A stretch of 64,000 nucleotides of DNA from Deltaproteobacteria bacterium (GTDB lineage: Bacteria > Desulfobacterota > GWC2-55-46 > DRQE01), in the NCBI GenBank assembly GCA_015492245.1, contig WGFM01000025.1, forward strand, positions 27,797 through 91,796, written 5' to 3'. Under the pieces are notes generated by a model. That model saw only the letters and a program-made list of their open reading frames with translations, searched no databases and had not been told where the DNA came from. Every line of letters begins with the position of its first letter. The first letter of the stretch is position 1. A program made the translations under genes and the position numbers. Shown in pieces: positions 10,484 through 18,199 of this stretch.

Positions 10484-12621
10484 GGAAGAGCGTTTTCCTT
10501 GTATATACGATTTTTTTTGTTCTCTCCCTCTCTGCCCCCGCGGGGGCAGAGCTTGGCGGAAAGCTGTTCGATGAGGACAAACCTTTCCATGTAGTTGGTG
10601 ATGAGGTCTCCTACGATAGCGAGGCCAGACGCTACAATGCAAGGGGAAGGGTGGTGGTGTCCCAGGAAGCAACGGTGCTCACCGCAGACAGAGTGGTGGT
10701 GGATGTGGAACAGGGATGGGCACAGGCTGTAGGAGATGTGAGGCTTACAGACAAAGAAGGTGATTACCTTGAGGCCCACAGGCTGGATATAGACATGACA
10801 GATGACACCGCAGTTGCCCACAGGGCTACAGTATACCTTACGGACATAAATCTGCGCATAACAGGGGACATGATAAGGAAGAGGGGTGAAGACCTCTTCG
10901 ACGCCAGAAAGACAACCTTTACCACCTGCGACTGCCCCGAAGGCCGTTCCCCTGCATGGAGCTTCTATGCCAGGAAGGCAGGGTTCAGGACAGAGGGTTT
11001 CTTTACCGCAGCCAACCTCTTCTTCTATGTCAGGGGGGTGCCGGTCTTCTACACGCCCTTCATGGCATTGCCTGTCAAAAGAAAGCGACAGACAGGGTTT
11101 CTCACCCCTGAGCTTGGCTACTCGGAGCTCAGGGGCTACAAGATAGACAACGCATTCTTCTGGGCCATATCGAGAAGCAAGGATGCCACCTTCTACCTCG
11201 ATGTGGAGACAGAAAGGGGCACTGGCAAGGGTATGGAGTACAGATACTACAGAACAGCCCGCAGCTATGGAACCCTCTACATGTATCACTTCGGTGAGAA
11301 GGATATAGACAGGGTAAGGGAGTTCAGGAGCGGGGTGGACAACCTCTCGAGACCCCTTTCTGCTACCAACAACCGCTGGCAATTCAACTTACAGCATACA
11401 GAACTTATGCCAGGCGGGCTGACGATGAAGGCAGACATAAGGCTTGTAAGCGATGACGAGTATTTCATAGACTTTGCAAAGGACTCGAAGGAGAGAAGCC
11501 TCGAGAGCCTTGAGAGCAACATCTCCTTGAGCAAGAGCTGGCAGCGTTACAACCTTACAGTACAGTTCAGGGTCTTCGACAACCTTCTTCTGAAAGACGA
11601 CTCCTCTGTGCTCCAGAGGGTGCCCGAGGTAAACTTTACAGCCTCTGCAAAGAGCATCCCCCACACACCGTTCTTTCTCTCCATGGAGTCTTCCCTTGTG
11701 AACTTCGAGAGAAAAGAGGGCATAAGGGGGCAGCGGGTAGATGTTACACCAAAGTTGAGTCTTCCCCTCAACCCGTGGAGGCTTTTCGAGTTCACCTCCT
11801 ATTTCAAGCCAAGGTTCACACTCTACCATACGCCAACAGACCTGGAAGATAGCTATTACAGCCGTTACATATACGAGCTATCGGCTGATGCAACCACCAC
11901 CCTTGTGCGATACTTCAAGGTGGGCGGACAGAATATCAACAGATTGCGCCATACCATAAGGCCGAAGCTCACCTACACATACATACCGCCCCTTACCCAG
12001 ACAGAACTCCCCCAGTTTGATGGGCTCGATAATATAGCGCCAAAGAACGAGGTAAGGTATTCCCTCAACTCTACACTTTCAGGTATATCGCGCAAGAGCT
12101 GGACAGGACACCAGTACCTTTATATGGACATAGGCCAGAGCTATAATATAAGGGAGGTCAGGGGGGACTCGCGGGTAGACCCGAAAAGAAAGAGACCATT
12201 CTCCGATGTGGATGCGGAGATAATATTCACCCCATCCGACTGGATGACCATAACATCAAAGGCAAAGTACGATGTTTATGACAAGCGGTTCGAGACCTAT
12301 GATGCCCTGTTCAGCACCAGAGGCTCAAGGGGTGGCGGTATATCACTGGTATACAGGTTTATAAGGAATTCAGCGGAATACCTTGAGACCAATATCAACA
12401 TGAGGCTTGTATCTTCCATAATGGTAGGCTACAGGGAGAGGTATTCCTTCACAGAGGATGAGTCCATAGAGAAGCAATACTCCATGGAGTATACCCATCA
12501 GTGCTGGAAGCTGAGCCTTAGGTATCTTGAAAGGCTCGAGGAGGATGTGCTCTTCTTCATGTTCACCCTCAGGGGGCTTGGTGAGGCATTTGGTGGAAGG
12601 GCTGTTCTGAGGGAAGGATAA
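10480..12621 (+). CDS. lptD: LPS assembly outer membrane protein LptD
   Basis: LptD is the outer membrane barrel that, with LptE, inserts lipopolysaccharide at the cell surface. The 713-residue precursor has a Sec signal peptide of about 24 residues ending APAGA. An N-terminal OstA/LptA-like jellyroll follows (DRVVVDVEQGWAQAVGDVRL). A CDCPEGRSPAW segment marks the start of the barrel region and supplies a Cys pair. The rest is rich in alternating aromatic and polar residues as in beta-barrels. Its presence shows the organism makes LPS. Confidence in family is high; disulfide arrangement is inference. Confidence 0.9.
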   Translation: MRKSVFLVYTIFFVLSLSAPAGAELGGKLFDEDKPFHVVGDEVSYDSEARRYNARGRVVVSQEATVLTADRVVVDVEQGWAQAVGDVRLTDKEGDYLEAHRLDIDMTDDTAVAHRATVYLTDINLRITGDMIRKRGEDLFDARKTTFTTCDCPEGRSPAWSFYARKAGFRTEGFFTAANLFFYVRGVPVFYTPFMALPVKRKRQTGFLTPELGYSELRGYKIDNAFFWAISRSKDATFYLDVETERGTGKGMEYRYYRTARSYGTLYMYHFGEKDIDRVREFRSGVDNLSRPLSATNNRWQFNLQHTELMPGGLTMKADIRLVSDDEYFIDFAKDSKERSLESLESNISLSKSWQRYNLTVQFRVFDNLLLKDDSSVLQRVPEVNFTASAKSIPHTPFFLSMESSLVNFERKEGIRGQRVDVTPKLSLPLNPWRLFEFTSYFKPRFTLYHTPTDLEDSYYSRYIYELSADATTTLVRYFKVGGQNINRLRHTIRPKLTYTYIPPLTQTELPQFDGLDNIAPKNEVRYSLNSTLSGISRKSWTGHQYLYMDIGQSYNIREVRGDSRVDPKRKRPFSDVDAEIIFTPSDWMTITSKAKYDVYDKRFETYDALFSTRGSRGGGISLVYRFIRNSAEYLETNINMRLVSSIMVGYRERYSFTEDESIEKQYSMEYTHQCWKLSLRYLERLEEDVLFFMFTLRGLGEAFGGRAVLREG

Positions 12622-12643
12622 AACAGACAAGGAGGTATGGAAT

Positions 12644-13435
12644 ATGTTCTATAGAAATGTTACCACTGAAGAGGCCACCTCCCTTGTTGTTCTCACGCCT
12701 TCGGAGTCTAAAAGGCTTATAGCAAGGGCTGTAAGGGCTCTGCCGGAGGTAAGGCAGGCACTCAGGGAGGGTATGATAGTAATCATAGGAGGAACCACCA
12801 ACGCCTTTGTGCTGGAAGAGTTGCTCTCAAAAGATATAGACAAGGTGCGATTTGCCGCAGGCCTTGTTGCAAGGGGAAGGCTCGATGTAAACAGGCCTGA
12901 AGAGAGGATACCCCCGGTGGTGCTCAAAAGGGGTGAGCCCCTGCTGGGTGTGCATCCAAAGGATGCCATAAAGGAGTTTACAGCCAGAGATGTATACATA
13001 AAGGGGGCAAATGCGGTGGATACAGAGGGCAATGCCGCCGTGTTTATGGCAGACCCCCGGGGAGGCACCATAGGGGCTGCCCTGGGAGTGCTCAGGGCAA
13101 GGGGGGCAAACCTTATAGTGCCTGTGGGGCTCGAGAAACTCGTCCCATCTGTTAAAGAGGCAGCCCCTCTTTGTGGAATAGAGAGGATAGAGCAATCCAC
13201 AGGTGAGAAGGTGGGACTCATGCCCATTGTGGGTGCAAAGGTTGTAACAGAGCTCGATGCAGTGGATGTGCTGTTTGGCACAGAAGGTGTGAGGGCCGTG
13301 CATGTGGCCTCTGGCGGGGTGGCAGGCTCAGAAGGGGCAGTAGTCCTTGCCCTTACTGGAAAGAAGGAAGGGGTAAGAAAGACCTTCCACTATATAACAG
13401 AATTTAAGGGAGAGCCCCCTCTGAAGAAAAATTAA
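12644..13435 (+). CDS. conserved protein of unknown function, possible CoA-transferase/LUD-like fold
   Basis: I do not recognise a named family with certainty. The 263-residue protein is cytoplasmic (no signal peptide or membrane segment). Glycine-rich stretches IVIIGGTTNAFVLEELL, YIKGANAVDTEGNAAVFMAD, GGTIGAALGVLRARGANLIVPVG and VHVASGGVAGSEGAVVLAL recall the ligand loops of the NagB/CoA-transferase/LUD superfamily, where a GANAVTE-like turn is common. That link is a pattern match only. A good Shine-Dalgarno (AAGGAGG) precedes ATG 12644. It closes the trp-accD-folC-lptD transcript; an AT-rich promoter region follows. Confidence 0.6.
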   Translation: MFYRNVTTEEATSLVVLTPSESKRLIARAVRALPEVRQALREGMIVIIGGTTNAFVLEELLSKDIDKVRFAAGLVARGRLDVNRPEERIPPVVLKRGEPLLGVHPKDAIKEFTARDVYIKGANAVDTEGNAAVFMADPRGGTIGAALGVLRARGANLIVPVGLEKLVPSVKEAAPLCGIERIEQSTGEKVGLMPIVGAKVVTELDAVDVLFGTEGVRAVHVASGGVAGSEGAVVLALTGKKEGVRKTFHYITEFKGEPPLKKN

Positions 13436-13450
13436 AAAATTTTAAAAATA

Positions 13451-13464
13451 TTGATAAATATCAT
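13451..13464 (+). promoter_or_regulatory. FNR/DNR-type binding box upstream of the heme d1 genes
   Basis: The sequence TTGATAAATATCAT fits the FNR/DNR/NNR consensus TTGAT-N4-ATCAA with one mismatch. It lies in the 92-bp AT-rich gap before cobA/nirE. A weak -10-like TATGGT at 13487-13492 would put the start of transcription near 13499 and the box near -41.5, the classical activator position. Such sites control denitrification genes under low oxygen or nitric oxide in other bacteria. The regulator itself is not in the window. Confidence 0.55.
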
Positions 13465-13527
13465 ATTAATTGTCTTTAAAATTATCTATGGTTAAGTTAG
13501 TTTTGCACGAAAGAGAGGGGGCTTTCA

Positions 13528-14310
13528 ATGGCAGGCGGGGTTTACATCGTCGGGGCAGGTCCCGGGGACCCTGAACTCTTGACTATTAAGGCTTTAAAGA
13601 TCCTCCGCAAAGCAGATGTGGTAATCTATGACAGGCTTGTGGGCAAAGAGATACTTGCCTGCGCCAGACCCTCGGCACTACTTCTCTATGTAGGAAAGGA
13701 AGACGGCCACCACTCACTCACCCAGAGCAGAATAAACAAACTTCTTATTAAATATGCAGAGAAGGGTTGCACCGTCGTAAGGCTCAAGGGTGGAGACCCT
13801 TTTGTGTTTGGCAGAGGTGGTGAAGAGGCCCTGTTTCTTGCCTCAAAGGGGATACCTTTCGAGGTGATACCTGGCATAACCTCGGCAATAGGGGTGCCCA
13901 TATACGCCGGCATACCACTTACATACAGGGGGGTGGCATCGAGTTTTGCAGTGGTTACAGGCAGAGAGGCGGAGTTCAAGAAGGAGTCAACCATAGACTT
14001 TGGCTCCCTTTCGGGTATAGACACGCTCGTGTTCCTGATGGCAGTCTCATCCAGAAAAGAGATTGCACGAAGGCTCATTAAGGGAGGAAGAGACCCTGCA
14101 GAGCCTGTTGCGTTCATAGAAGAGGGCACCACAGATAGCCAGAGGGTTGTGCTTTCAACACTCGGAGAGGTTGCCACCAGCCCCCCGCTGGTAAGGCCTC
14201 CGGCAATATTTCTGGTGGGAAGGGTTGTGATGTTCAGGGAAAAACTTGGATGGTTCGAAAGAAGAGACTACGGAGAAGCAAGATTTTATGATGGAATAGG
14301 TTATATTTAG
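13528..14310 (+). CDS. cobA: uroporphyrinogen-III C-methyltransferase (SUMT)
   Basis: The enzyme adds two methyl groups from SAM to uroporphyrinogen III to form precorrin-2, the precursor of siroheme, heme d1 and cobalamin. The 260 residues show VYIVGAGPGDPELLTIKAL at the N-terminus and GGDPFVFGRGGEE, both SUMT signatures. It is a single-domain enzyme without the CysG dehydrogenase/chelatase half. As the first gene of a heme d1 block it plays the NirE role. The dehydrogenase/ferrochelatase that would complete siroheme is not in the window. A methionine synthase that needs B12 occurs at 28.6 kb, so a cobalamin role is also possible. Confidence 0.93.
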   Translation: MAGGVYIVGAGPGDPELLTIKALKILRKADVVIYDRLVGKEILACARPSALLLYVGKEDGHHSLTQSRINKLLIKYAEKGCTVVRLKGGDPFVFGRGGEEALFLASKGIPFEVIPGITSAIGVPIYAGIPLTYRGVASSFAVVTGREAEFKKESTIDFGSLSGIDTLVFLMAVSSRKEIARRLIKGGRDPAEPVAFIEEGTTDSQRVVLSTLGEVATSPPLVRPPAIFLVGRVVMFREKLGWFERRDYGEARFYDGIGYI

Positions 14311-14361
14311 ATATATAGATGTATGTATCAATGTAGAACAGCCTTAAAAAGAGAGGCTAAG

Positions 14362-15351
14362 ATGTTAATTCCCACAGATACAATCCTTGAAGAAAGGGTT
14401 GTAAGGGAGCTTCAGGAGGGAATCCCCATCGAGAAGGAGCCCTTCAGGGTGCTCGCCGAAAGGCTCGGCTCCGATGAGAAGAGGTTTCTCACCATCGTAG
14501 CACATCTTAAAGAGACAGGTCTTATAAGAAATATATCCCCCATATATGATACAAGGATGCTCGGCTACGACTCTGCACTTGTGGCATTCAGGGTGAGGCC
14601 CGAAAGGCTCGAGGATGTGGCAGCCCATGTGAGCCTGCACCAGGGGGTCTCTCACAATTATGAACGCCAGCATGTGTTCAACCTGTGGTTTACACTTGCA
14701 GTGCCATCCAGTGGTAACGGTATGCTCGAAGGTGAGGTTGAAAGACTTGCACAAAAGGATGGGGTGGAAGAGTTTGTGGTGCTCCGCACGAAAAAGATGT
14801 TCAAGATAGGGGTAAGGCTTGATCCCTCTCAGGATGCAAGGGCAAAAGAGAGAGTGGAAAGAAAGAGACACAGCTTTATGCCCCTTACAGAAGAAGAAAA
14901 GAATGTTGTGCGTATAACCCAGATGGATATGGAGCCGGCTCAAAGACCCTTCCTTGTATATGCAGAGAGGCTGGAGATGAAAGAGGATGCCCTCATTGAA
15001 AAACTCCGTGAGTTCCATGAAAGGGGGGTATTGAGAAGGGTTGCGGCCATATTCAGACACAGAAGGGTGGGGTTCGTGGCCAATGGTATGAGTGTGTGGA
15101 AGGTGCCTTCCCAGAGGGTTGAAGAGGTTGGTGGATTTGTGGCTTCCTTCAAGGGGGTCTCTCACTGCTACGAGAGAAGTATTGATGGTAACGGATGGGA
15201 CTACAATCTTTTTGCAATGATACATGGTAAAAAGACAGAGGATGTTAGAGGTGTAGTAGAGGAAATCAAAAAAGAGACGGGCATAGATGACTGCCAGATC
15301 CTTTACACGAAGAGGGAGTTCAAGAAAGAGCGTATCAGGTACTTTATTTAG
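14362..15351 (+). CDS. nirDL: fused siroheme decarboxylase (NirD-NirL type, two Lrp/AsnC-like halves)
   Basis: Siroheme decarboxylases remove two acetate carboxyls from siroheme to give 12,18-didecarboxysiroheme on the way to heme d1. This 329-residue protein holds two copies of the family domain in tandem. The first half has VSHNYERQHVFNLWFTL and the second has VSHCYERS followed by WDYNLFAMIHG, the conserved tracts of this group, each preceded by a helix-turn-helix-like AsnC segment. In Pseudomonas the halves are separate genes (nirD, nirL, nirG, nirH). ATG 14362 with AGAGAGGCTAAG upstream is preferred; an ATG at 14323 would add 13 atypical residues. Confidence 0.85.
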   Translation: MLIPTDTILEERVVRELQEGIPIEKEPFRVLAERLGSDEKRFLTIVAHLKETGLIRNISPIYDTRMLGYDSALVAFRVRPERLEDVAAHVSLHQGVSHNYERQHVFNLWFTLAVPSSGNGMLEGEVERLAQKDGVEEFVVLRTKKMFKIGVRLDPSQDARAKERVERKRHSFMPLTEEEKNVVRITQMDMEPAQRPFLVYAERLEMKEDALIEKLREFHERGVLRRVAAIFRHRRVGFVANGMSVWKVPSQRVEEVGGFVASFKGVSHCYERSIDGNGWDYNLFAMIHGKKTEDVRGVVEEIKKETGIDDCQILYTKREFKKERIRYFI

Positions 15352-16777
15352 CACTTTTATCTTTATTTTCACAGTTTTTTTCCTTGCTCTTTTTTGCACG
15401 ACCCCTCGAGCCGACATTGAGGCAGGCAGGGCCCTGTATTTGAAGCACTGTGCTACCTGCCACAGTGCAGACAGATACGGAAGCTCTGCCCCGCCGCTGA
15501 TACCGCTTACCCTCGGCAAGCATGGAAAGTTGCGGGTGGAGAAGATTATAGCCGATGGGCTTCCTGCAACGAACATGCCTTCCTACAGGGGCGCCATAGA
15601 TGCCAGAGGTATAAAGGCGATTGTGGACTACATATTCTCACCAGCAGCCCCGCCTGTATGGACAATAAAGGAGATGCTGAAGACCCACAGGGTAAGCTCC
15701 ACCCCGAGCTCCCGGCCAGTGCATGGACATGATCTTTCAAACCTCTTTCTCGTGGTGGAAGGTGGAAAAGGGGAGGTCTGTGTCATGGAGGGCAAGGGGT
15801 TCAATGTGCTCGACCGTGTAAAGGTGGGCAAGATTCATGGGGGGCCAAAGTTCGACTACTCTTTCCGCTATGCCTACATGGTCTCGAGAGATGGATGGAT
15901 AGTAAAATACGACCTTTATGGTCTCAAAGAGATAGCCCGCATAAGGGCAGGTATAAACACACGCAACATAGCTGTCTCAGACGATGGAAGAATGCTTGCC
16001 GTGGCAAACTATCTGCCTCAAGGTGTGGTGCTCATCGATACAGAGAGCATGAAGCCTGTCAAGATGCTTACAAGCACAGGCAGGATCGGGGCGGTGTACA
16101 ACATGAAGGGGAAAAAACTCTTCATAGCCCTTCCAAGGGGAAGAGAAGAGTTCTTCCTTATAGACTACAGCGGAAAGGGAGTAAGGGTAAAAAGGGTGGG
16201 TATCCCTGTAAGTTTCGATGATGTCTTTATGGAGCCAGGAGGCAGATACCTTGTGGGCACCTCAAGAGACAAGGAGAAGATGGTGGTGTTCGATATGATA
16301 AGTGGCATGGTGTCAAGAGAGTTTCGTGTGGACGGTATGCCCCATCTGGCATCAGCAGCATTGTGGAAAGATGGTAGCACCATATACGCGGCAATACCCC
16401 ATATAAAGAAGCCTGTGCTTACCATAATGAGGCTCTATGACTGGAAGGTGGTAAAGACTGTCAAGCTCAAAGGGGCAGGATTCTTCGCAAGAACACACCC
16501 TGGAACAGACTACATATGGGTGGACACCAATACAGATACAATACAGCTTATAGATAGAAAGAGCCTCGAGATAAAGAGAGAGATTACACCGGAAAGAGGC
16601 AGAAGGGCCATGCATATAGAGTTTACAAAAGATGGCAGATACGCACTGATAAGTATATGGGAGAAAGAGGGGGCAGTTGTTATATACGATACAGAAAGGC
16701 TGAAGCCTGTTAAGGTTCTGCCTTTCAGTAGACCTGTGGGTAAATATAATGCAACAAATAAGACCCACATTATGTAG
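15287..16777 (+). CDS. nirN: NirN-type cytochrome c / heme d1 protein (dihydro-heme d1 dehydrogenase)
   Basis: The 496-residue protein starts with a basic stretch and one hydrophobic segment (about residues 18-38), a Sec signal or anchor. A cytochrome c domain has CATCH at 55-59 and a likely Met ligand in ATNMP (Met97). The N-terminal layout (CHSADRYGSSAPPLIP, then PPVWT) resembles NirN more than NirS. The C-terminal d1 propeller ends PVGKYNATNKT. A proximal-type His is in KIHGGPKF. The first distal His of NirS is replaced (FDDVF) and the second is kept (GMPHLAS), as in NirN, which oxidises dihydro-heme d1. The only in-frame start, ATG 15287, overlaps nirDL by 65 bp. Confidence 0.8.
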   Translation: MTARSFTRRGSSRKSVSGTLFSTFIFIFTVFFLALFCTTPRADIEAGRALYLKHCATCHSADRYGSSAPPLIPLTLGKHGKLRVEKIIADGLPATNMPSYRGAIDARGIKAIVDYIFSPAAPPVWTIKEMLKTHRVSSTPSSRPVHGHDLSNLFLVVEGGKGEVCVMEGKGFNVLDRVKVGKIHGGPKFDYSFRYAYMVSRDGWIVKYDLYGLKEIARIRAGINTRNIAVSDDGRMLAVANYLPQGVVLIDTESMKPVKMLTSTGRIGAVYNMKGKKLFIALPRGREEFFLIDYSGKGVRVKRVGIPVSFDDVFMEPGGRYLVGTSRDKEKMVVFDMISGMVSREFRVDGMPHLASAALWKDGSTIYAAIPHIKKPVLTIMRLYDWKVVKTVKLKGAGFFARTHPGTDYIWVDTNTDTIQLIDRKSLEIKREITPERGRRAMHIEFTKDGRYALISIWEKEGAVVIYDTERLKPVKVLPFSRPVGKYNATNKTHIM

Positions 16778-16805
16778 CCCTGCTATGTAGCCCTAACAGC
16801 AGGGC
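16777..16805 (+). terminator. stem-loop between nirN and the d1-only gene
   Basis: GCCCTGCT at 16777-16784 pairs with AGCAGGGC at 16798-16805, an 8-bp GC-rich stem with a 13-nt loop, and flanking TGTA/TACA could extend it. It begins at the nirN stop codon. No T-run follows, so it is not a textbook rho-independent terminator; it may stabilise the upstream mRNA or separate expression of nirN from the next gene. An 11-bp direct repeat (TATGTAGCCCT at 16771 and 16784) makes up its left arm and loop. Confidence 0.45.
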
Positions 16806-16863
16806 ATACATTAAAAACAACTTAAAGAAGAAGAAAGGAGGTGTGGTATTTGAGGGTAGGCTT

Positions 16864-16886
16864 TACATAGGAGACTATCTTATGTA
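16864..16886 (+). promoter_or_regulatory. dyad TACATA-N11-TATGTA upstream of the d1-only gene
   Basis: Six-base inverted arms separated by 11 bp occur in the AT-rich leader about 50 bp before the ATG at 16937. It could be an operator or a weak hairpin. No protein family is suggested by the sequence, and AT-rich DNA gives such dyads by chance. I see no convincing -35/-10 pair in this 159-bp gap. Confidence 0.2.
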
Positions 16887-16936
16887 TCGAGTAATTTAAA
16901 TTATAAAGTTAAAATTTAAAAGGAGGGGCAGTAGAG

Positions 16937-18172
16937 ATGGGTAGAAAGGCATTACTAACTTACTTTTGGATGATACTTCCTGCCATAGTTGTAGCACTTA
17001 CCCTCTCAACAGGTGTGGCTTTTGCCAAGAAGGCACCTGGCACCTATGGCACCGCCAATCTCATGGTGGTGGTTGAGAGGGATCCTGCGAGTATACTCAT
17101 AATAGATGGCACAGACCATGAGGTCATAGGCAGGGTGAAGCTTCCTGATGCGAAGCAGCCCCATGCGCCAGTATTCTCGCCCGATGGCAGATACTACTAT
17201 GTGATGGGGCGTAACGGGATATACTACAAGGTAGACCTCATGAAGCAGAAGGTTGTGGCAAAGCAGACGATAGGTGAGGACTCAAGGGGGTCTGCCATAA
17301 CTCCTGATGGAAAGTATGTGGTGGCAGGCAACTACAGGCCAGGTACAGCCGTTATAATGGATGCAAGGGACCTCAAGATACTGAAGACCATAAAGGGCCC
17401 GAAGGCCCTGGCAAAGGGTAAGATCATACAGTCAAGGGCTGCATCCATAACCGATGTGGGTGGTGTGAAGAACCTTATGGCCATAGCATGGAAGGACGCT
17501 GGAGAGGTATGGATCGTGGACATGAAGAACCCCAAGTTCCCCATTATAAAGAAGTTCAAGGGTGCAGGGGCAGCGCTGCATGATTCCTTCGTTACAGAGG
17601 ATGGCCGTTACTACATGCTCGCCTCGCAGGCATCACACCACATGTGGATACTGGATGCCTACGAGCTCGAGTATCTGGGAACCATAAGCACCCATCCGAA
17701 CTCAAAGGTGCCAGGTAAGATTCCCCATCCGGGCCCTGGTGCATGTGTGGAGGATATATGTTTCGAAACCAATGTGGCCACAGGCACGGTAACCGCCTAC
17801 AAGCCCGCAACACTTGAGTTCGTGAAGAACATACCCACCTCTGGTGCGAAGAATCCGGGTGGGCTCTTCATAAGGAAGCATCCTGGAGCCAAGGTTGTGG
17901 TGGCAGACGCAGTCTTCCATGAGGGCAAAAAGCACAGCAAGGTTTATGTGATAGATGCAGAAACCCTCAAGGTGGTCAAAAAGCTCGAAGTAGGTCCTGG
18001 TGCCCTACATCCTGAGTTTACAGCAAAGGGAGCATACATGTATGTCCCCTCATGGGGTGGCAATAAGATAGTTGTGTTTGATGGTAGAACCTTCAAGAAG
18101 ATAAAGGAGATACCGGCAACCACCCCAACTTCCATAATAAACTCGGGTAGAACACATGAAAATGGGCTATAA
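16937..18172 (+). CDS. d1-only NirS-like protein (candidate heme d1 nitrite reductase without cytochrome c domain)
   Basis: The 411-residue precursor has a Sec signal peptide ending AFA (about residue 30) and then a single eight-bladed d1 propeller. It has no CxxCH, so the cytochrome c domain of cytochrome cd1 is absent. The proximal ligand pattern is at His76 (PHAPVFSPDGRYYYVMGRNG). Both distal catalytic histidines of NirS are matched: LHD (His215) and IPHPGPG (His264), 49 residues apart against 42 in NirS. The C-terminus TPTSIINSGRT also resembles the NirS end. Function as NO-forming nitrite reductase is inference. A strong AGGAGGGG lies 8 nt before the ATG, consistent with high expression. 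The next gene encodes an exported CuA protein, a candidate electron donor. Confidence 0.72.
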   Translation: MGRKALLTYFWMILPAIVVALTLSTGVAFAKKAPGTYGTANLMVVVERDPASILIIDGTDHEVIGRVKLPDAKQPHAPVFSPDGRYYYVMGRNGIYYKVDLMKQKVVAKQTIGEDSRGSAITPDGKYVVAGNYRPGTAVIMDARDLKILKTIKGPKALAKGKIIQSRAASITDVGGVKNLMAIAWKDAGEVWIVDMKNPKFPIIKKFKGAGAALHDSFVTEDGRYYMLASQASHHMWILDAYELEYLGTISTHPNSKVPGKIPHPGPGACVEDICFETNVATGTVTAYKPATLEFVKNIPTSGAKNPGGLFIRKHPGAKVVVADAVFHEGKKHSKVYVIDAETLKVVKKLEVGPGALHPEFTAKGAYMYVPSWGGNKIVVFDGRTFKKIKEIPATTPTSIINSGRTHENGL

Positions 18173-18199
18173 CCCTGAAATAAAAAGGAGATTGTAGGC

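Noticed and set aside
10072..11382. Minus-strand open frame of 436 codons opposite folC and lptD
   Set aside because: It lies wholly antisense to two clear genes; its composition (Cys and Pro rich) shows it is a reading shadow.
13436..13450. Terminator after the gene at 12644
   Set aside because: The AT-rich symmetry has no GC stem; it fits a promoter region better.
14365..15576. Minus-strand open frame of 403 codons opposite nirDL and nirN
   Set aside because: The plus-strand frames have strong family motifs; the antisense frame has none.
16937..18172. Annotation of the 411-residue propeller as a second NirF
   Set aside because: It has both distal NirS-type histidines and a NirS-like C-terminus, while the neighbouring nirF has the NirF pattern over its full length. 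I keep NirF-like origin as an alternative.
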